The notes beneath the pieces are model-generated. The model saw nothing but the letters and a program-made list of their open reading frames with translations, was not told the origin of the DNA and did no database searches. This document shows positions 45,917 to 57,486 of a DNA stretch of 64,000 nt, piece by piece; position 1 is the stretch's first letter, and each line of letters starts with the position of its first letter. The stretch lies in NCBI RefSeq assembly GCF_905220565.1, contig NC_059401.1:16178766-16242765 (forward strand). Direction: 5' to 3'. The DNA comes from Melitaea cinxia (Eukaryota > Arthropoda > Insecta > Lepidoptera > Nymphalidae). Made by a program: the position numbers and the translations under genes.

Positions 45917-46255
45917 CGTACAAAGCGCTTCGAATCATCTTTTTTAATGCGCACGGCCAAGGAGTGGAATTCCCTGCCGGCGTCTGTATTTCCGAGTTCA
46001 TACAACACGAACATGTTTAAAGCGCGAGTGAACAGGCTTCTTCTGGGCGAGCTCGCTCCATCTTCGACCTCGTCTCTGCTCTAGAGCTAGACTGGGGTCA
46101 AGAGTAAGCCCATTATGTAATAAAAAAAATCAGGTGTAGTCAACTCTTTTTATATCGATTTTCTCTAACGCCGCCGTAGTCTCCACTCCTAGCTACGGTA
46201 ATGTTTTTTTAATGGATTGGAGCCAGTATTTCATGTCATTGCTACGAATAAATAA
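45917..46255 (+). pseudogene. LINE reverse-transcriptase C-terminal fragment plus 3' UTR
   Basis: The frame 45917-46084 reads RTKRFESSFLMRTAKEWNSL, then PASVFPSSYN and MFKARVNRLLLGE..., ending SSTSSLL and TAG. RTKR...MRTAKEWNSLP followed by FKARVNRLL is the characteristic end of Jockey/CR1-like insect LINE proteins. A TAA lies immediately upstream in frame and nothing before it is LINE-like, so it is 5'-truncated. The 3' UTR runs to about GAATAAATAACTAAC. Confidence 0.82.
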
Positions 46256-46950
46256 CTAACTGCGCTTCATTTAATGCCCACGTTTTATGCATTTTTTTTA
46301 ATTATTACGCGTTATAATATATTACCCAACTTTAGTCATTCATTGAATCGATTTTTGTTTTGACCACATATTTAAAGATAATTTCGTCTAAGGCTTAGTC
46401 CGATGTCGTGAGCTTTGTATTGGAGAGGCCTATTGTAATCTACGGAATCACCTATAAGACCTCTTTAAATAGTTTTTGAAAGACTCCTGCCGACTACCAC
46501 CCTTCCTTTATTTACACAAGATCTCACAAAGAACCTGCGGTGTTCAGTTCTCTAGGGAGACAGCCTCCGTGAAAAACAGCAAATAACTCTGCAAGTGATA
46601 GACGAACTCGAGTGCTCAACTCGGATCAACAATACGGGATTCATTTCCGTAAAACTCACTTTGTGGAAACTTGTTAATAACAGCCGCCTTTGTGTGAGCC
46701 AATATTATTACCTTCGCTCCTGTTCCTCTGAGAATTTATAAGAAAAATGCATCTAAATTACTGCTTCAGAAACTTTTCTAAACTTTTGGGAATTTCGCTA
46801 TACCTAACACTTTTGACTATCAACTATATTTTTCCTGCCGCTCAATTCGTGTCCGTTCTGTAACACTAAAGATAATTTAAAATTTATTAAAACTAAAATT
46901 TATATATACACATGTATATTCTAAATTAATTAATTCTAAATTTTGAAACT
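46256..46950. other. Unique sequence, relatively balanced composition
   Basis: 46380-46720 is notably less AT-rich and has no second copy. No long open frame. It could be a conserved non-coding block or an unrecognised repeat. Confidence 0.35.
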
Positions 46951-47123
46951 GTTTTCTAGTGTGTACGCTGAATTTTACTCATTATAATGAAACATATTTT
47001 TTGGATTTTTCGATTCGGAGGACTGACCTCCCGTGACCATGCTGTAAAGTATCCGAAATGTCGGACATCTAAAAAACTTAATAAACCGCGATAAAATCCG
47101 AAAAAAATGTTTTTTATAATAAT
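46951..47123. mobile_element. Foldback (MITE-like) element
   Basis: GTTTTCTAGTGTGTACGCTG, TCATTATAATGAAAC on the left; AAAAAACTTAATAAACCGCG and ATAAAATCCGAAAAA on the right. The centre is GACCTCCCGTGACCATGCTG in reverse orientation to the 50900 copy. The left arm is internally deleted. Confidence 0.6.
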
Positions 47124-47786
47124 AATATTTTTTTATACGTATCTCAAAAGTCTATATCAATAGAGACTAGTAAATATTATTTTACATTCAATTTTAGAGT
47201 GACAATTCATACACACATACGAGCAGAAGGCTACGTAACAAAGTTGTTTCGTAATAATCAGACAAAAAGCGTTCGAAAACAATAACTAGAAAACTTTTAA
47301 TAGCCCTTTGATACAGAGTCACATAACATTTTATTAACAGAAAGTTGAACAAGATATAATTAATGAGTGAAATAACATAAGTGTAGTCTCCAGTATTAAA
47401 TACGACAAAGCATTGAATATCAAAGGGGTCTCTTTGACCAGTCACACGTACCTTGAATGAAAGGCAGAATAATTTGTCTCAGTGCATTTACGGGTTGGCG
47501 TATCAAAAAGTTTCCGTATTAAGTCTGAGGGACATCAGGCGTATCATTGTATTTGGTTTTTAATAATTTTGGATCGAATCATTAACGTAGAAATAATCAT
47601 ATTTTTTGTTGTATTATTAAATTAGTATTTAAATAAATTCTCAACACACTATTACACCATATTTAACATTATAATTAGATCATACTGAAACGGTGAATGA
47701 ATTTGAAATTCAAAGGTTCATACGTAGTTTTATACTACGTATGAATACTAAAACTAATAAATAACTATAACTAGCGGTCGCCTAGT
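47124..47786. other. AT-rich unique sequence
   Basis: No gene recognised. TTCATACGTAG / CTACGTATGAA form a short inverted repeat near 47730. Confidence 0.4.
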
Positions 47787-47797
47787 GATCGAAATTC

Positions 47798-48130
47798 ATC
47801 ATCCTCACAGCAGCTTTTCGCAGTCCACTACTGGATATAGGCCTCCACAAGTTCGCGCAAAAATGGCGTGAACTTATGTGTTTTGCCCATAGTCACCACG
47901 CTGGGCAGGCGGGTTGGTGACCGCAGGGCTGGCTTTGTCGCACCGAAGACTCTGCTACCCGTCTTCGGCCTGTGTATTCCAAAGCCAGCAGTTGGATGGT
48001 TATCCCGTCATCGGTCGGCTTTTTAAGTTCCAAGGTAGTAGTGGAACTGTGTTATCCCTTAGTCGCCTCTTACGACACCCACGGGAAGAGAGGGGGTGGC
48101 TATATTCTTTGATGGCGTAACCACAGAGCA
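47798..48130 (-). mobile_element. 330-bp-family retroposon, full length, perfect TSD
   Basis: The perfect 11-bp TSD GATCGAAATTC is at 47787-47797 and 48131-48141. On the minus strand it runs from TGCTCTGTGGTTACGCC to the ATGATG end. It establishes the complete element as about 333 bp with a fixed 5' end and an ATG-type tail. The plus-strand 68-codon frame inside is repeat-derived. Confidence 0.88.
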
Positions 48131-48141
48131 GATCGAAATTC

Positions 48142-50165
48142 GATCACAATTAATTTAAATTATAAGTTTGAACAATATTAAGGTTCTGTTGTCAAAGACT
48201 GTACTTCTGTAATAATAAACAAAAGACTATATAATTGTGTGTGTGTGTCAAATACATGGTAGTGTGTACTGTTTTTTTATCGATTTCAAGTATTTTTATG
48301 CATAGTAAAAAAGTATATCAGCATTTTGCACTCCGTTTTTATATAAACTATAGTGTGCGAAATTTCATACTCCTTCCGTGCAATTTTCGTAAAAATAGTA
48401 AAAAAAAATTTTCTTCTCGTATTAATAAAAATATATATTAAAATGTTTACATAACTTAACAGTAAGTTGTTTAGTACTAAAATATATTTAAAACAATTTT
48501 CAATACACGAAATGCAATTTGACGATAACTTATTGATATTCGTATATTTAATGATTACATTAAGCAGCTATTTCAAAATAATGCGATACACATCACACAC
48601 GAGTTGGAGATAATTAGCTTAACAAAACTGTCCACGTTTCAAGACAGTGCAGTACTGCACCCTCTTGAACATAGTGATGGAAATAAGGAGTAAGTTAAAT
48701 AGAAAATTAAGAGTAACGTGTCCAAAGTTAAATCAAATATAAATTTAAATGTATGTCCAATGATGCAACCTTGTGTGGTTTCAGCTTTGTCGACTTTGAC
48801 CGATGTCGCGTGGGATCGAGATGAACCAACCCCGGAATTAATCAATTTCTCTTATAGATGGGACATGGAAATTGTCCGGTATTGAAAATATTTCAATACA
48901 TGTATTTTATTTAACTATACTCAATTGATATCATTTTGCATACCATACGTGTTACATATAAATCTTATTTATACATTTTTTGATAGTAGGTAGTATTCTG
49001 TATTGTTAGAGGATCAGACAATTACTGTTGCTTTAATCGTTTGTCGTTTTAAAGTTTTTAAGTAGTTTTAAAAATTATATTGTATGTTTTTTATTGTGTT
49101 TTTTCATTAAGTTTCTTGAGAAAGTGCTACTACATTTCGGTACACCTTAATTACTAAATTCGCTAGATTATTTAAAGTGCATATTATTTCAGAAACTATG
49201 GAACTTGTTAAATTTTCGTTTATTGTTTAAAACAACACAACGTAACGGACGCTTTAATTTCACTATTTAGAGGTAAACAAAGCACGCGCGAGAGAGCATT
49301 ATATTTAGTATCATTTTCAATTCAAATTTTCACAAACGTAAATATAAATACTGAACAAAATTGAAATGTAATTCAATAAAGCAAAGCAATATTACCAGCG
49401 TTTCAAATAGCGGAATGTTTAGTAACTCCATTGGATGCAAACGTATGTACCAATATTTAGAGAGCTTAAATGAACGTAACGTGCTGTACGAATTTAAAAT
49501 TTACACCCTATTTCAATAGTTATAAAGTTTAAATTATATAAAAGTATAGACACCTTAACCGAGGAGGTCGCTAAGCCAATAACCAAGTTAACAGACTGTA
49601 AAGAGAATTATTAACTAACGCGTCTGAGCCGTAAAACATCTGGTTTGACTTAAATTGGAAGTGCTAAATTATAATTGCAAAATTATATCACTTATATTTA
49701 ACTCTTATCGACGTTATAGTAAGGACCATATTCGCTTGAAATGATAAATACTATACATGCAATTGTCTTGAGATAAAAATTTTATTTGGTTAGGTTATGG
49801 CTAAGTGAACCGAACCGGGAAATTCTTATGATATTTTATAACGTATTATGACATATACTATTCGTGTGCTTTGTTACAGGAGTATAAAATATTGGACGAA
49901 TCTCGACCAGTCAATCAATTGGTAGAAAAAGCTATGACGTGTAACGAAATCAAAATTTTGTTGTTTGTCTGGTGATAGAAAAGCAAAAGAACGTTTATAA
50001 ATCTTGTTAATATTTTTCCTTACTTTATATATATTTTAAGACCAAAAGTTATATGTAATTAAAAACCGACTAAAATTGAAAATAATAAAAAAAATAGAAA
50101 ATATATTATCAGATATATTATCTTAATTAAAAGTTTCTCTACAAATGAATTAAAATATATTTCTA
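48142..50165. other. Unique AT-rich sequence
   Basis: About 2 kb without a recognised repeat. The palindrome GTGCAGTACTGCAC is at 48647-48660. A (GT)n tract is at 48235-48248. Only short, unconvincing frames. Confidence 0.45.
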
Positions 50166-50365
50166 CTAGCTGACCCCGCAAACGTTGTTTTGCTATATAT
50201 GTTATTAACTTCCTTAACAGTCCCTATAAATTAGAGGTATGAAAAAAGATATTGACCGATTCTTAGACTCACCCGATATGCACACAAAATTTCATAAAAA
50301 TCAGTCCACCCGTTTCGGAGGATTATTATAACTAAGATTGTGACCTGAGAATTTTATATATAAGA
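50166..50365 (-). mobile_element. Helitron-like element (200 bp)
   Basis: The plus strand starts CTAGCTGACCCCGCAAACG and ends GACCTGAGAATTTTATATAT then AAGA. Sister of 892-1100 with better preserved ends (CTAG intact). Confidence 0.65.
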
Positions 50366-50899
50366 TATTTCTTACACACATTATATAACTATATATTAGT
50401 AAATTATAACTTTTTTTAAATATCTCAATAGTATTTTAACTACAATTTTCACTTTGAAAATCGATATATAATATTGAGAAATGGATTTTTATTTCTCATA
50501 TTTGTATTCAATGTCTATAAACGTCTGAAATGATGTTAATTCTTCATTAAAGCTTACGTATTCTGAAGTCTAATGAATAAATGCTGAAGTAAACATTAAA
50601 AAAAATACTAAATGAAATAAAAGTGGTAAAAAAAATACCACTAAATAGAAGACAAACGAGAACACGGTCCGTAATCCACAATTACGCGAGGACATCGGTA
50701 AGAGATTCGAAATAAAATACATAATCCGGAGAGGGAGCCTTACAACACCGAGCTATGGAAGTCTTTGCTGAGACGCTTAAAGTACATTATGTGCTCAGTT
50801 AATTTCATTATTTGAATATATTGTAACTATTTGTTTGTTTTTTTTTTTATTATTAGATTTAAATATGTTTGAGTTTAGTTACGCTGTATTTCTTTATAT
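50366..50899. other. AT-rich unique sequence
   Basis: Nothing recognised. Confidence 0.4.
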
Positions 50900-51093
50900 T
50901 GAAACAACTTTTTTTTTCGGATATTATCGTGGTTTATTAAGTTTTTTAAAAGCCCGACGTTTCGAATACTTACAGCAACCATGGTCACGGGAGGTCTGAA
51001 ATGTCGGGCATTTAAAAATCTTGACAAATCGAGATAATATCCGAAAGAGTTGTTTCATTACAATGATTGAAATTCGTGTAAACATTAGAAAAC
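50900..51093. mobile_element. Foldback (MITE-like) element, best copy
   Basis: Arms of about 55 bp: GAAACAAC...CGGATATTATCGTGGTTTAT...AAAGCCCGAC on the left and GTCGGGCATTT...GATAATATCCG...GTTGTTTC on the right. The centre is CAACCATGGTCACGGGAGG. The right end extends to GTGTAAACATTAGAAAAC. No coding capacity. Confidence 0.65.
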
Positions 51094-51149
51094 AATATGC
51101 TGTGTTTTATTGAAGCAATTATTAAAATTATAATATTTAAAAGTGTTTT

Positions 51150-51205
51150 GTTAAGAGTAACCACGGAGCTTCTTGCCGATTCTCCTCTGCAGAATACATC
51201 TAAAC
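51150..51205 (-). repeat. 'CAGCTTTATT' family, 3' fragment
   Basis: The plus strand AGAGTAACCACGGAGCTTC, then TTGCCGATTCTCCTCTGCAG, is the reverse complement of the 3' end of 5051-5245. Confidence 0.55.
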
Positions 51206-51428
51206 ATTAACCATAATTAAATTTCTACAGACAATAACATACTTATATGTATTTAGATACTCTTATGGTAACCGATACTATGAATTAAGAGGTTTAAAAA
51301 ATTTGGAAGCAGACTGTCCTAATTAGTCATTTAAAAAAATCGTTATAGTACAATATAATAAAAAAAACCTAGTGTAATTTATTTATATATTTATCTTTTA
51401 ATTTTACACAACACTCAAAGTAATTTAA

Positions 51429-51585
51429 CATTTTTTTTACGTGGGGAAAATTCATTATGGATACCCTCCGGCGCTGGAGCGCTTTATGTCAGACTCCTAT
51501 TGACTAAAAAACCAACACGTGTGAGCAGTCGTTCGCCTGGGTGGGGCGAGATGGGATCGCGCGAGCATTCGCCACCTCGCCTCGG
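51429..51585 (-). mobile_element. Short poly(A)-tailed retroposon with 16-bp TSD
   Basis: The perfect direct repeat ACTCAAAGTAATTTAA lies at 51413-51428 and 51586-51601. The plus strand starts with a T8 run, i.e. a minus-strand poly-A tail, and contains GGATACCCTCCGGCGCTGG, AGACTCCTATTGACTAAAAA and GGGGCGAGATGGGATCGC. It looks like the GGGCGAGG...AGACTCCTACTGACT elements of moths (recognition from memory). Confidence 0.7.
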
Positions 51586-51601
51586 ACTCAAAGTAATTTA
51601 A

Positions 51602-51889
51602 CTGAGGTAGGACATAGCAGGCCTGCTCAAAATACGGAGCAGATCGACTATGATAGTACCTCGACCTTACAGAAGATCACAGCTAAAAAATATTGCTTTC
51701 AAGAAGTGTTGTGTTCCTGTTGGTGAGTAAGGTGACCAGAGCTCCCGGGGGATTTAGGGAATAGGGTCGGCAACACGCTTGCGATGCTTCTGGTATTGCA
51801 GACGTCTATAAGCTACGGTAATCGCTTACCATCAGGTGAGTTGTACGCTTTTTTGCCGACCTAGTTATATAGGTATAAAAAAAAAGAAA
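51602..51889 (+). mobile_element. Poly(A)-type SINE-like retroposon, full length, with TSD
   Basis: CTGAGGTAGGACATAGCAGG through AGAAGATCACAGCTAAAA and CAGACGTCTATAAGCTACGG to an A-rich tail. The TSD AAAGTAATTTAA is at 51590-51601 and 51890-51901. The left TSD copy is also the right TSD copy of the preceding element. The open frame 51541-51726 crosses both elements and is an artefact. Confidence 0.85.
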
Positions 51890-51901
51890 AAAGTAATTTA
51901 A

Positions 51902-52544
51902 TACAAATGCAAATGCCTGAACAGCAATGAACATCGATAATATTTGGTCTCATGTAAGACATTCTAAGCATACGGTTTATAAATGAACGTAGTACCGTAC
52001 TATGATCTCCAAAGAATTCAAATTTGTCCTTCAAGTATAAAGGACTAGTTGGTTTAAGTAGTACACAGTATAGAAGTGAGAGGATGTGTATTTTAGTCCT
52101 TTCTTTCACAAAATCATGACATATTTATGAGTTTTTCAGTTCTGTTTTTAATTACTTTTTTTCTATATACCAAATTTGTACGATCGATTAAAGCAAATAA
52201 ATTGAGTAGGTTGTTTTTTTCTCTCGGGGACGATTCCATTGTAACCTAGTTGGCCATCGCTGTGACATCTTAAGGCACAACCGAAACTCCCAGTAGTTTC
52301 GACGATTGAATACTTGTGGGGATTCAACTGAGTTACGATTTACTTTGTTCAAGTTTCTTCGACCCTTAGCGGTACATGTGACGAGAGACATCGTTCGAGA
52401 GAAATAACTAAATTTTGTAATATTGGTGGAATTAAGAGTTGTAGAATATTAGTATCAATTTTTTGCTGCAGCAGTAAATCACTTTGAAGTTAAATTATTA
52501 CATTTTAAGGGATATTAATTAAAGTTTTTAAAGACGTTAACACT
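51902..52544. other. Unique sequence
   Basis: 52210-52400 is less AT-rich and single-copy. Two minus-strand frames carry no recognised domain. Confidence 0.4.
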
Positions 52545-52556
52545 TTGTTATTGACT

Positions 52557-52678
52557 CCTCATTATCATTTCAGCCTATCACAGTCCACTACTGGACATAG
52601 GACTCCACAAGTTAACGCCAAAAATGGCGTGAACTCATGTGTTTTGCCCATAGTCACCACGCTGGGCAGGTGGGTTGG
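52557..52678 (-). mobile_element. 330-bp-family retroposon, strongly 5'-truncated, perfect TSD
   Basis: The perfect 12-bp TSD TTGTTATTGACT is at 52545-52556 and 52679-52690. Only the last ~120 bp are present (plus strand TTTCAGCCTATCACAGTCC to GGCAGGTGGGTTGG). A textbook aborted target-primed insertion. Confidence 0.88.
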
Positions 52679-52690
52679 TTGTTATTGACT

Positions 52691-53387
52691 ACTTTGTTGT
52701 TAATCTGGTCTCATGTTAGCATCGATGTCAATTCCAATAACATATTTTTTTAGAAGAGATAGCTCTTTTTATTTCTGATTTAGTTATTTACATTCTCCAA
52801 TCAATACTAGAATAGAGTTTTGATTTAATCATCAATATTTAATAGCAGAAAAGGTTGCAAGTTGTATAACATTAACAGTTAAGCCTAGCGTAAGTAACAA
52901 TTTATTCAAAAAAGAATAAAAATAAAAAGCTACAAGTTTATGTGACATAAATAAAACCATTTCTTTTAAAGTAAATCTAAAACCGCAAACTTCCAAGCTG
53001 TGCTACCGTTGAGACGATAATTTTCAAAGCAAATATAAGTAGAAAAACAGACGGACAACACAAAGGAAACTAACACTTCTGTTGGCAACAGTACGCGACA
53101 TTGTTACTGCGGACTCGAGGAACTAAAGATCCACTTCTATTTTCCGATAGGACGGCCACAGTATCATTCAACTTTCATATTATCCCGCACAGGTCAGCGG
53201 AGCGGTTCCGCCGCTACCTACAACGTGTAGTCAAATAACTGCCGAGGACAAATGTTGCAGTTTTTATTTTCTACTCGTAAATTTTCTCTAACGTCTGATA
53301 AATTCGGTAACATCACGATTTCATTACATATTGTATTCCAAATTGATGTTTTGGAATCTTTGAGCTTGTTACTTTTGATATTAGTAT
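52691..53387. other. Unique sequence with less AT-rich patch 53010-53260
   Basis: 53180-53230 contains a near-palindrome AGCGGAGCGGTTCCGCCGCT. No open frame or repeat. A candidate conserved non-coding block. Confidence 0.35.
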
Positions 53388-53443
53388 CGCTTCAGCCTGT
53401 AATATCTCACTGCTGGGCATAGGTCGCTTTCCCCATGTAGGAG
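53388..53443 (-). mobile_element. tRNA-headed SINE, tail fragment
   Basis: The plus strand CGCTTCAGCCTGTAATATC, then TCACTGCTGGGCATAGGTCG and CCCCATGTAGGAG, is the reverse complement of the SINE tail. Confidence 0.65.
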
Positions 53444-56396
53444 TAAAACTCCAATACTTTAAATCTGATTAAGGACTTTATAAGCTACTGAATAATCTTT
53501 TAATATTGTTTTATATGCCATAGTTATATTATCATAATAAGGTAACCGTAATGAGCCGTAGTGTACAAAAGATTTAATGATGAGCAAAAGTCTTCCAACC
53601 AAGAGTAATGGTCGGACCTCATGCCTTCCTTCGTGCTACAGAATTTTTCTTGAAACATAAAAGTTTCTTTTTATATCGTCATGTGTGTGATTATTTCATA
53701 GATAGCTCTAGCGTATTAATTAACATTTTGAAATTTCAATTGTCTCGTATTATTAATCTATCCTTTCGTGCTTCTCAACTCCAAATTCATAAGTCCTTTA
53801 TAGTTAATATTTAAGTATATCAGTTAGTATTATAATATCTGTCAATACAGAATTAAAGACTGTTCTTGACCATTCCCTCGCAGTAACCGCAGAAATCGTA
53901 TTATGCTTCTGCGAATATGTGATTGGCTGTGACAATGGGATTCAGAAAAGCTTCCATTACGGCAGGAGATAAGCCAATTATCCGGCGTGAGGACATGATA
54001 GGCTGAGCTGAAATTTAATTTTTCAATACTTTCATGTTTAATTTCAATAATGGAACAAAATAATTCCGAACTACGTGTAGTCCGTCGGTCGTCGGTCCTT
54101 TTTAGTCGGATACGAATGGATTTTTTAAATTTTCAATCGTGTATACTAAATAATTTCGGAGTTTTATTTTGTATTATTTTTGTCGTCTATATGCTCGTTT
54201 TATTTAATAGTTTTATTTATTTCACTGTTATGTCAAATAATATAGTTGAAAACTTTGGGAATATAATAATAATAATAATCTGATGACAATTATACTTTAT
54301 GACTTACATTTCAATTTATCAAGTTATTTTATTAATAATTAATGTTCTTATTTGTGTTTTTTTTTCAAGTTTGGTATAAAAATTGCTAAGCGACCAGTGT
54401 CTTAGGTTCTTGGCTCAGTTTGCTTGATTGGAGTTTGGAAAATAAGAAATTATGAGTCATATAGTAGAGTACAAAAATAGTAATGTTTTAATGTATTTAA
54501 GCTGTCACATAAATGTTATTAGGTATTATTATAAGAATTTATTTAAACGAATTAAGATACAATCAATACTCGAGAATTTTAGGAACTATTTTTTGTTTAT
54601 CTTTTTTCTTAAATCTTTCGTATATTTTAATGTTTATTCGTATTCCACGGTATGATAAAAGCAAAATGGGTGTTAGGTAGTAATAATAATTTTTTTTCCG
54701 TATTAATGTAACAATTTAGTAAAATACTATTCATGCATATTTTCCCATATTTTATTGATCGATTATGCGTTATCACTACGTTGATAATATAAGGCTTTGT
54801 AAAGAGTGCATGATCTTTGAAACCTATAAAATAATTTGTGTTAATTTATTTTATTATGTATATCTGTTTGTTTCCCAAACATTAAATAAAAAAATACCTT
54901 TTCTTAACAAAGAAATTCTAATAAAGATATTCTGGACACTCAAATATCACTTTTTGTCTTTTTTGGTGGTAAACCATGTATTTTTAAAATATTGTCTAGA
55001 AAACAAAAAATAAATTATGAATACAATCCTACAGATATAGCCATTAAAAGTTTTTTCATTACTAGCCGAATTAATCGTATGTGATGGAACAAAAAGCGGT
55101 AACGATAAAATTTAAATGAAAAAGCCTTCAAAACTTATGACCACAACTTCACAAAACTAAACCACGGACGTATTCATTAGAGCTGATACGCTGGGTTTTG
55201 GGTAAAGCCGTTTAATTACCATAATGGATTCATATAATTTAGATCGGGTTCAATCTGTCGATTGCGAGTCACCGATTATTGTTTATAGTTGTATTTATAT
55301 TACTCTCAAACCGTTTTTTTTTTGTTTATGTCGACAAATATCACATTGTTAAAGAAAGCTAGCCATTTTGAATTTTCTAGTGCAAGGGCGAACTAAGAAT
55401 TAGTATTTTTTATTTAAAACAGAAGACCCCTTACATGAAGAGGATCACTAATATGTTACAAAGTAACAAATACTTTTTAACTTTAGTTATTATTTATATT
55501 ATTTAATATCACAGAATTTTATTAGTTACAAAGAAGGTCTCAAAGCTTGTTATATTAAGTAGCATCCCACCACAGGTAATAAAATTCTTACAATGTGTCC
55601 TACACAATAAAACAAAAGAGCGTTTTTAAAAACGAATTAAGTACAAAGTATACAAAAACATATATATATTATATTTCAAAACAAAAAAAAACCTCTAATG
55701 ATCTAGAAATAGATCGACTTCTATATTCAGTATTTATTATTTATTATATTGCAGTATTTATTGTTTCAAGCAGAATTACATTTTCAGCTTCGAACTTAAA
55801 ATAAAATTATGCGGTCTCTTGAAAAAAAAGAAAAAAAAGAACGACCCTTTCGTTCGAAAACAAAAAAAAAAAATGACACGAAAAAAAAAAATCTAACATC
55901 AATACGTTTTAGATAAACAAATCCATTTCCCGAAGTTAAATTCAAATATCAAATTTTCGTCCAAAAAGTGGAAATATTGAACATCGAAACGGTTTTTCTT
56001 TCATCCAATATCCATCGAAAGGATCATAAATTCCAACTATCTAGGTGCGATGACGCATTACTGATTGGAACTAATTGACATCTGAGCCGCGTTTGTAGTA
56101 CTCTTTGATGTGTTAAGCGTCACAGTACTCAGTCATGAGGCTTTATTAAAACAGCGGATGTAAGTGCGTTTAGATCGGAATCTCGTTAAGCTTTGAGTTC
56201 GCTTTGATTTTGCTTAATCTTTAAATGATTTGATGTTTTTTTTTTTAAATTACCTTTAGCTTAATGGTGATAACACCCTCCTTTTTGTTTTCAATAAAAT
56301 ATATATAACATTAATACGCGTTTATGATTATGATATTTGTTTTAATATAAATGCCTGAATTTTTTTTTTTAAATTTATATTAAATAGATATGTTAA
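53444..56396. other. Long AT-rich stretch without recognised repeats
   Basis: About 3 kb. A series of short frames, all on the plus strand, follows from T-rich bias on that strand (Phe/Ile/Tyr/Leu-rich translations) and is not gene-like. 53870-53990 and 56045-56170 are less AT-rich. A-runs occur at 55825-55890. Confidence 0.45.
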
Positions 56397-56594
56397 TCTT
56401 AATATATATAAATCTCGTGTCACAATGTTTGTCCTCAATGGACTCCTAAACCACTTAACCGATTATAATAAAATTCGCACATCATGTGCAGTTCGATCCA
56501 ACTTAAAAGATGGGCTATATTTTATTTTGATATATTATGTTATTATTATATTTCAGGAAAAAATAAGGTGATACGAAGTTCGCCAGGTCAGCTA
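56397..56594 (+). mobile_element. Helitron-like element (198 bp)
   Basis: It starts TCTTAATATATATAAATCTC with GTGTCACAATGTTTGTCC and ends GATACGAAGTTCGCCAGGTC then AGCTAG (56594) and T. A family I recognise from many Lepidoptera; its end is the complement of the 44680 terminus. Confidence 0.7.
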
Positions 56595-57117
56595 GTAGTT
56601 TCATAAAATTTAATGATAGTATGAATGATAACAGGAACAAAAGTAAAATAATATTTATAAATAAATTTTATGTTCCATAATGGCCAGTAAAGACGGTGTA
56701 GTAATTAACGCCCCGTCCAAAAGTATCAAAACTATACTATATCATATTATGTTTTATTCGTATTATATACAGTATGTTGAGGGATTTTCTTATATAGAAA
56801 TAACGATAACGGATAAGATGAGTATAATAATAATAACATTAAGAGATATTTCATATACACTCATTTCATCCAATGGATACGTTAATATGTACCCCGGGAG
56901 TTACAGAATTACCAATTATGTTCCAAGATCAAGATAAACACTAGTGACCAAAAATCATTGCTTATAAAACCAATAACTGTGTAATTAAAGCGGTTTATAC
57001 AATTCAGCACTTAGAGTTCAAGTTGTATTTGGTATGAGAACGATATTGAAAATCCTTCTTAGTTAAGATTATATACTTTAGTATATTATTTGTAAATAAT
57101 ACTATAATTTATTAAAA
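56595..57117. other. AT-rich unique sequence
   Basis: The plus frame 56680-56937 (85 codons) has no recognisable domain. Confidence 0.35.
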
Positions 57118-57170
57118 AAAAAGTGCGTGCGTACAAATTACACATGTCAGAAGTGAAACTTCTTTGGTTA
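57118..57170 (+). repeat. Dispersed repeat fragment, partner of 35205
   Basis: AAGTGCGTGCGTACAAATTA then CACATGTCAGAAGTGAAAC. Confidence 0.5.
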
Positions 57171-57193
57171 ACTAATTTTTAAATCTCGTTTAT

Positions 57194-57475
57194 CATCATC
57201 ATCATCGTCATCACTTCAGCCTATGGCAGTCCACTACTGGACATAGGCCTCCTCAAGTTTGCGCCAGACATCCCGGTTTTCCGCAATCCTCATCCAGCCT
57301 ACACCGGCAATCTTACGTAGATCGTCGGTCCAACGACGAGGACGTCCCACACTGCGTTTGCCAAGACGCGATCTCCACTCCAGGACCCGTCTACTCTAAC
57401 GGCCATCGGTCCTGCGACACAGATGCTCACTGCCACTTCAACTTGCTAATTCTATGGGCTATGTCGGTGTGGGCT
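57194..57475 (-). pseudogene. RTE-type LINE 3' end, reverse-transcriptase ORF C-terminus
   Basis: Minus-strand translation gives RRVLEWRSRLGKRSVGRP, RRWTDDLRKIAGVGW and ENRDVWRKLEEAYVQ, then TAG. Upstream a small deletion near 57435 breaks the frame relative to the 22372 copy. The perfect 11-bp TSD ATCTCGTTTAT is at 57183-57193 and 57476-57486. The tail is (ATG/ATC)-rich. Dead 5'-truncated copy. Confidence 0.88.
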
Positions 57476-57486
57476 ATCTCGTTTAT

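Noticed and set aside
51541..51726. Plus-strand 61-codon frame
   Set aside because: It bridges two unrelated retroposons and the TSD between them.
53608..56937. Run of six plus-strand frames of 67-85 codons
   Set aside because: Translations are Phe/Ile/Tyr/Leu/Asn-rich, matching T-rich strand bias; no start context, spacing or domain suggests genes.
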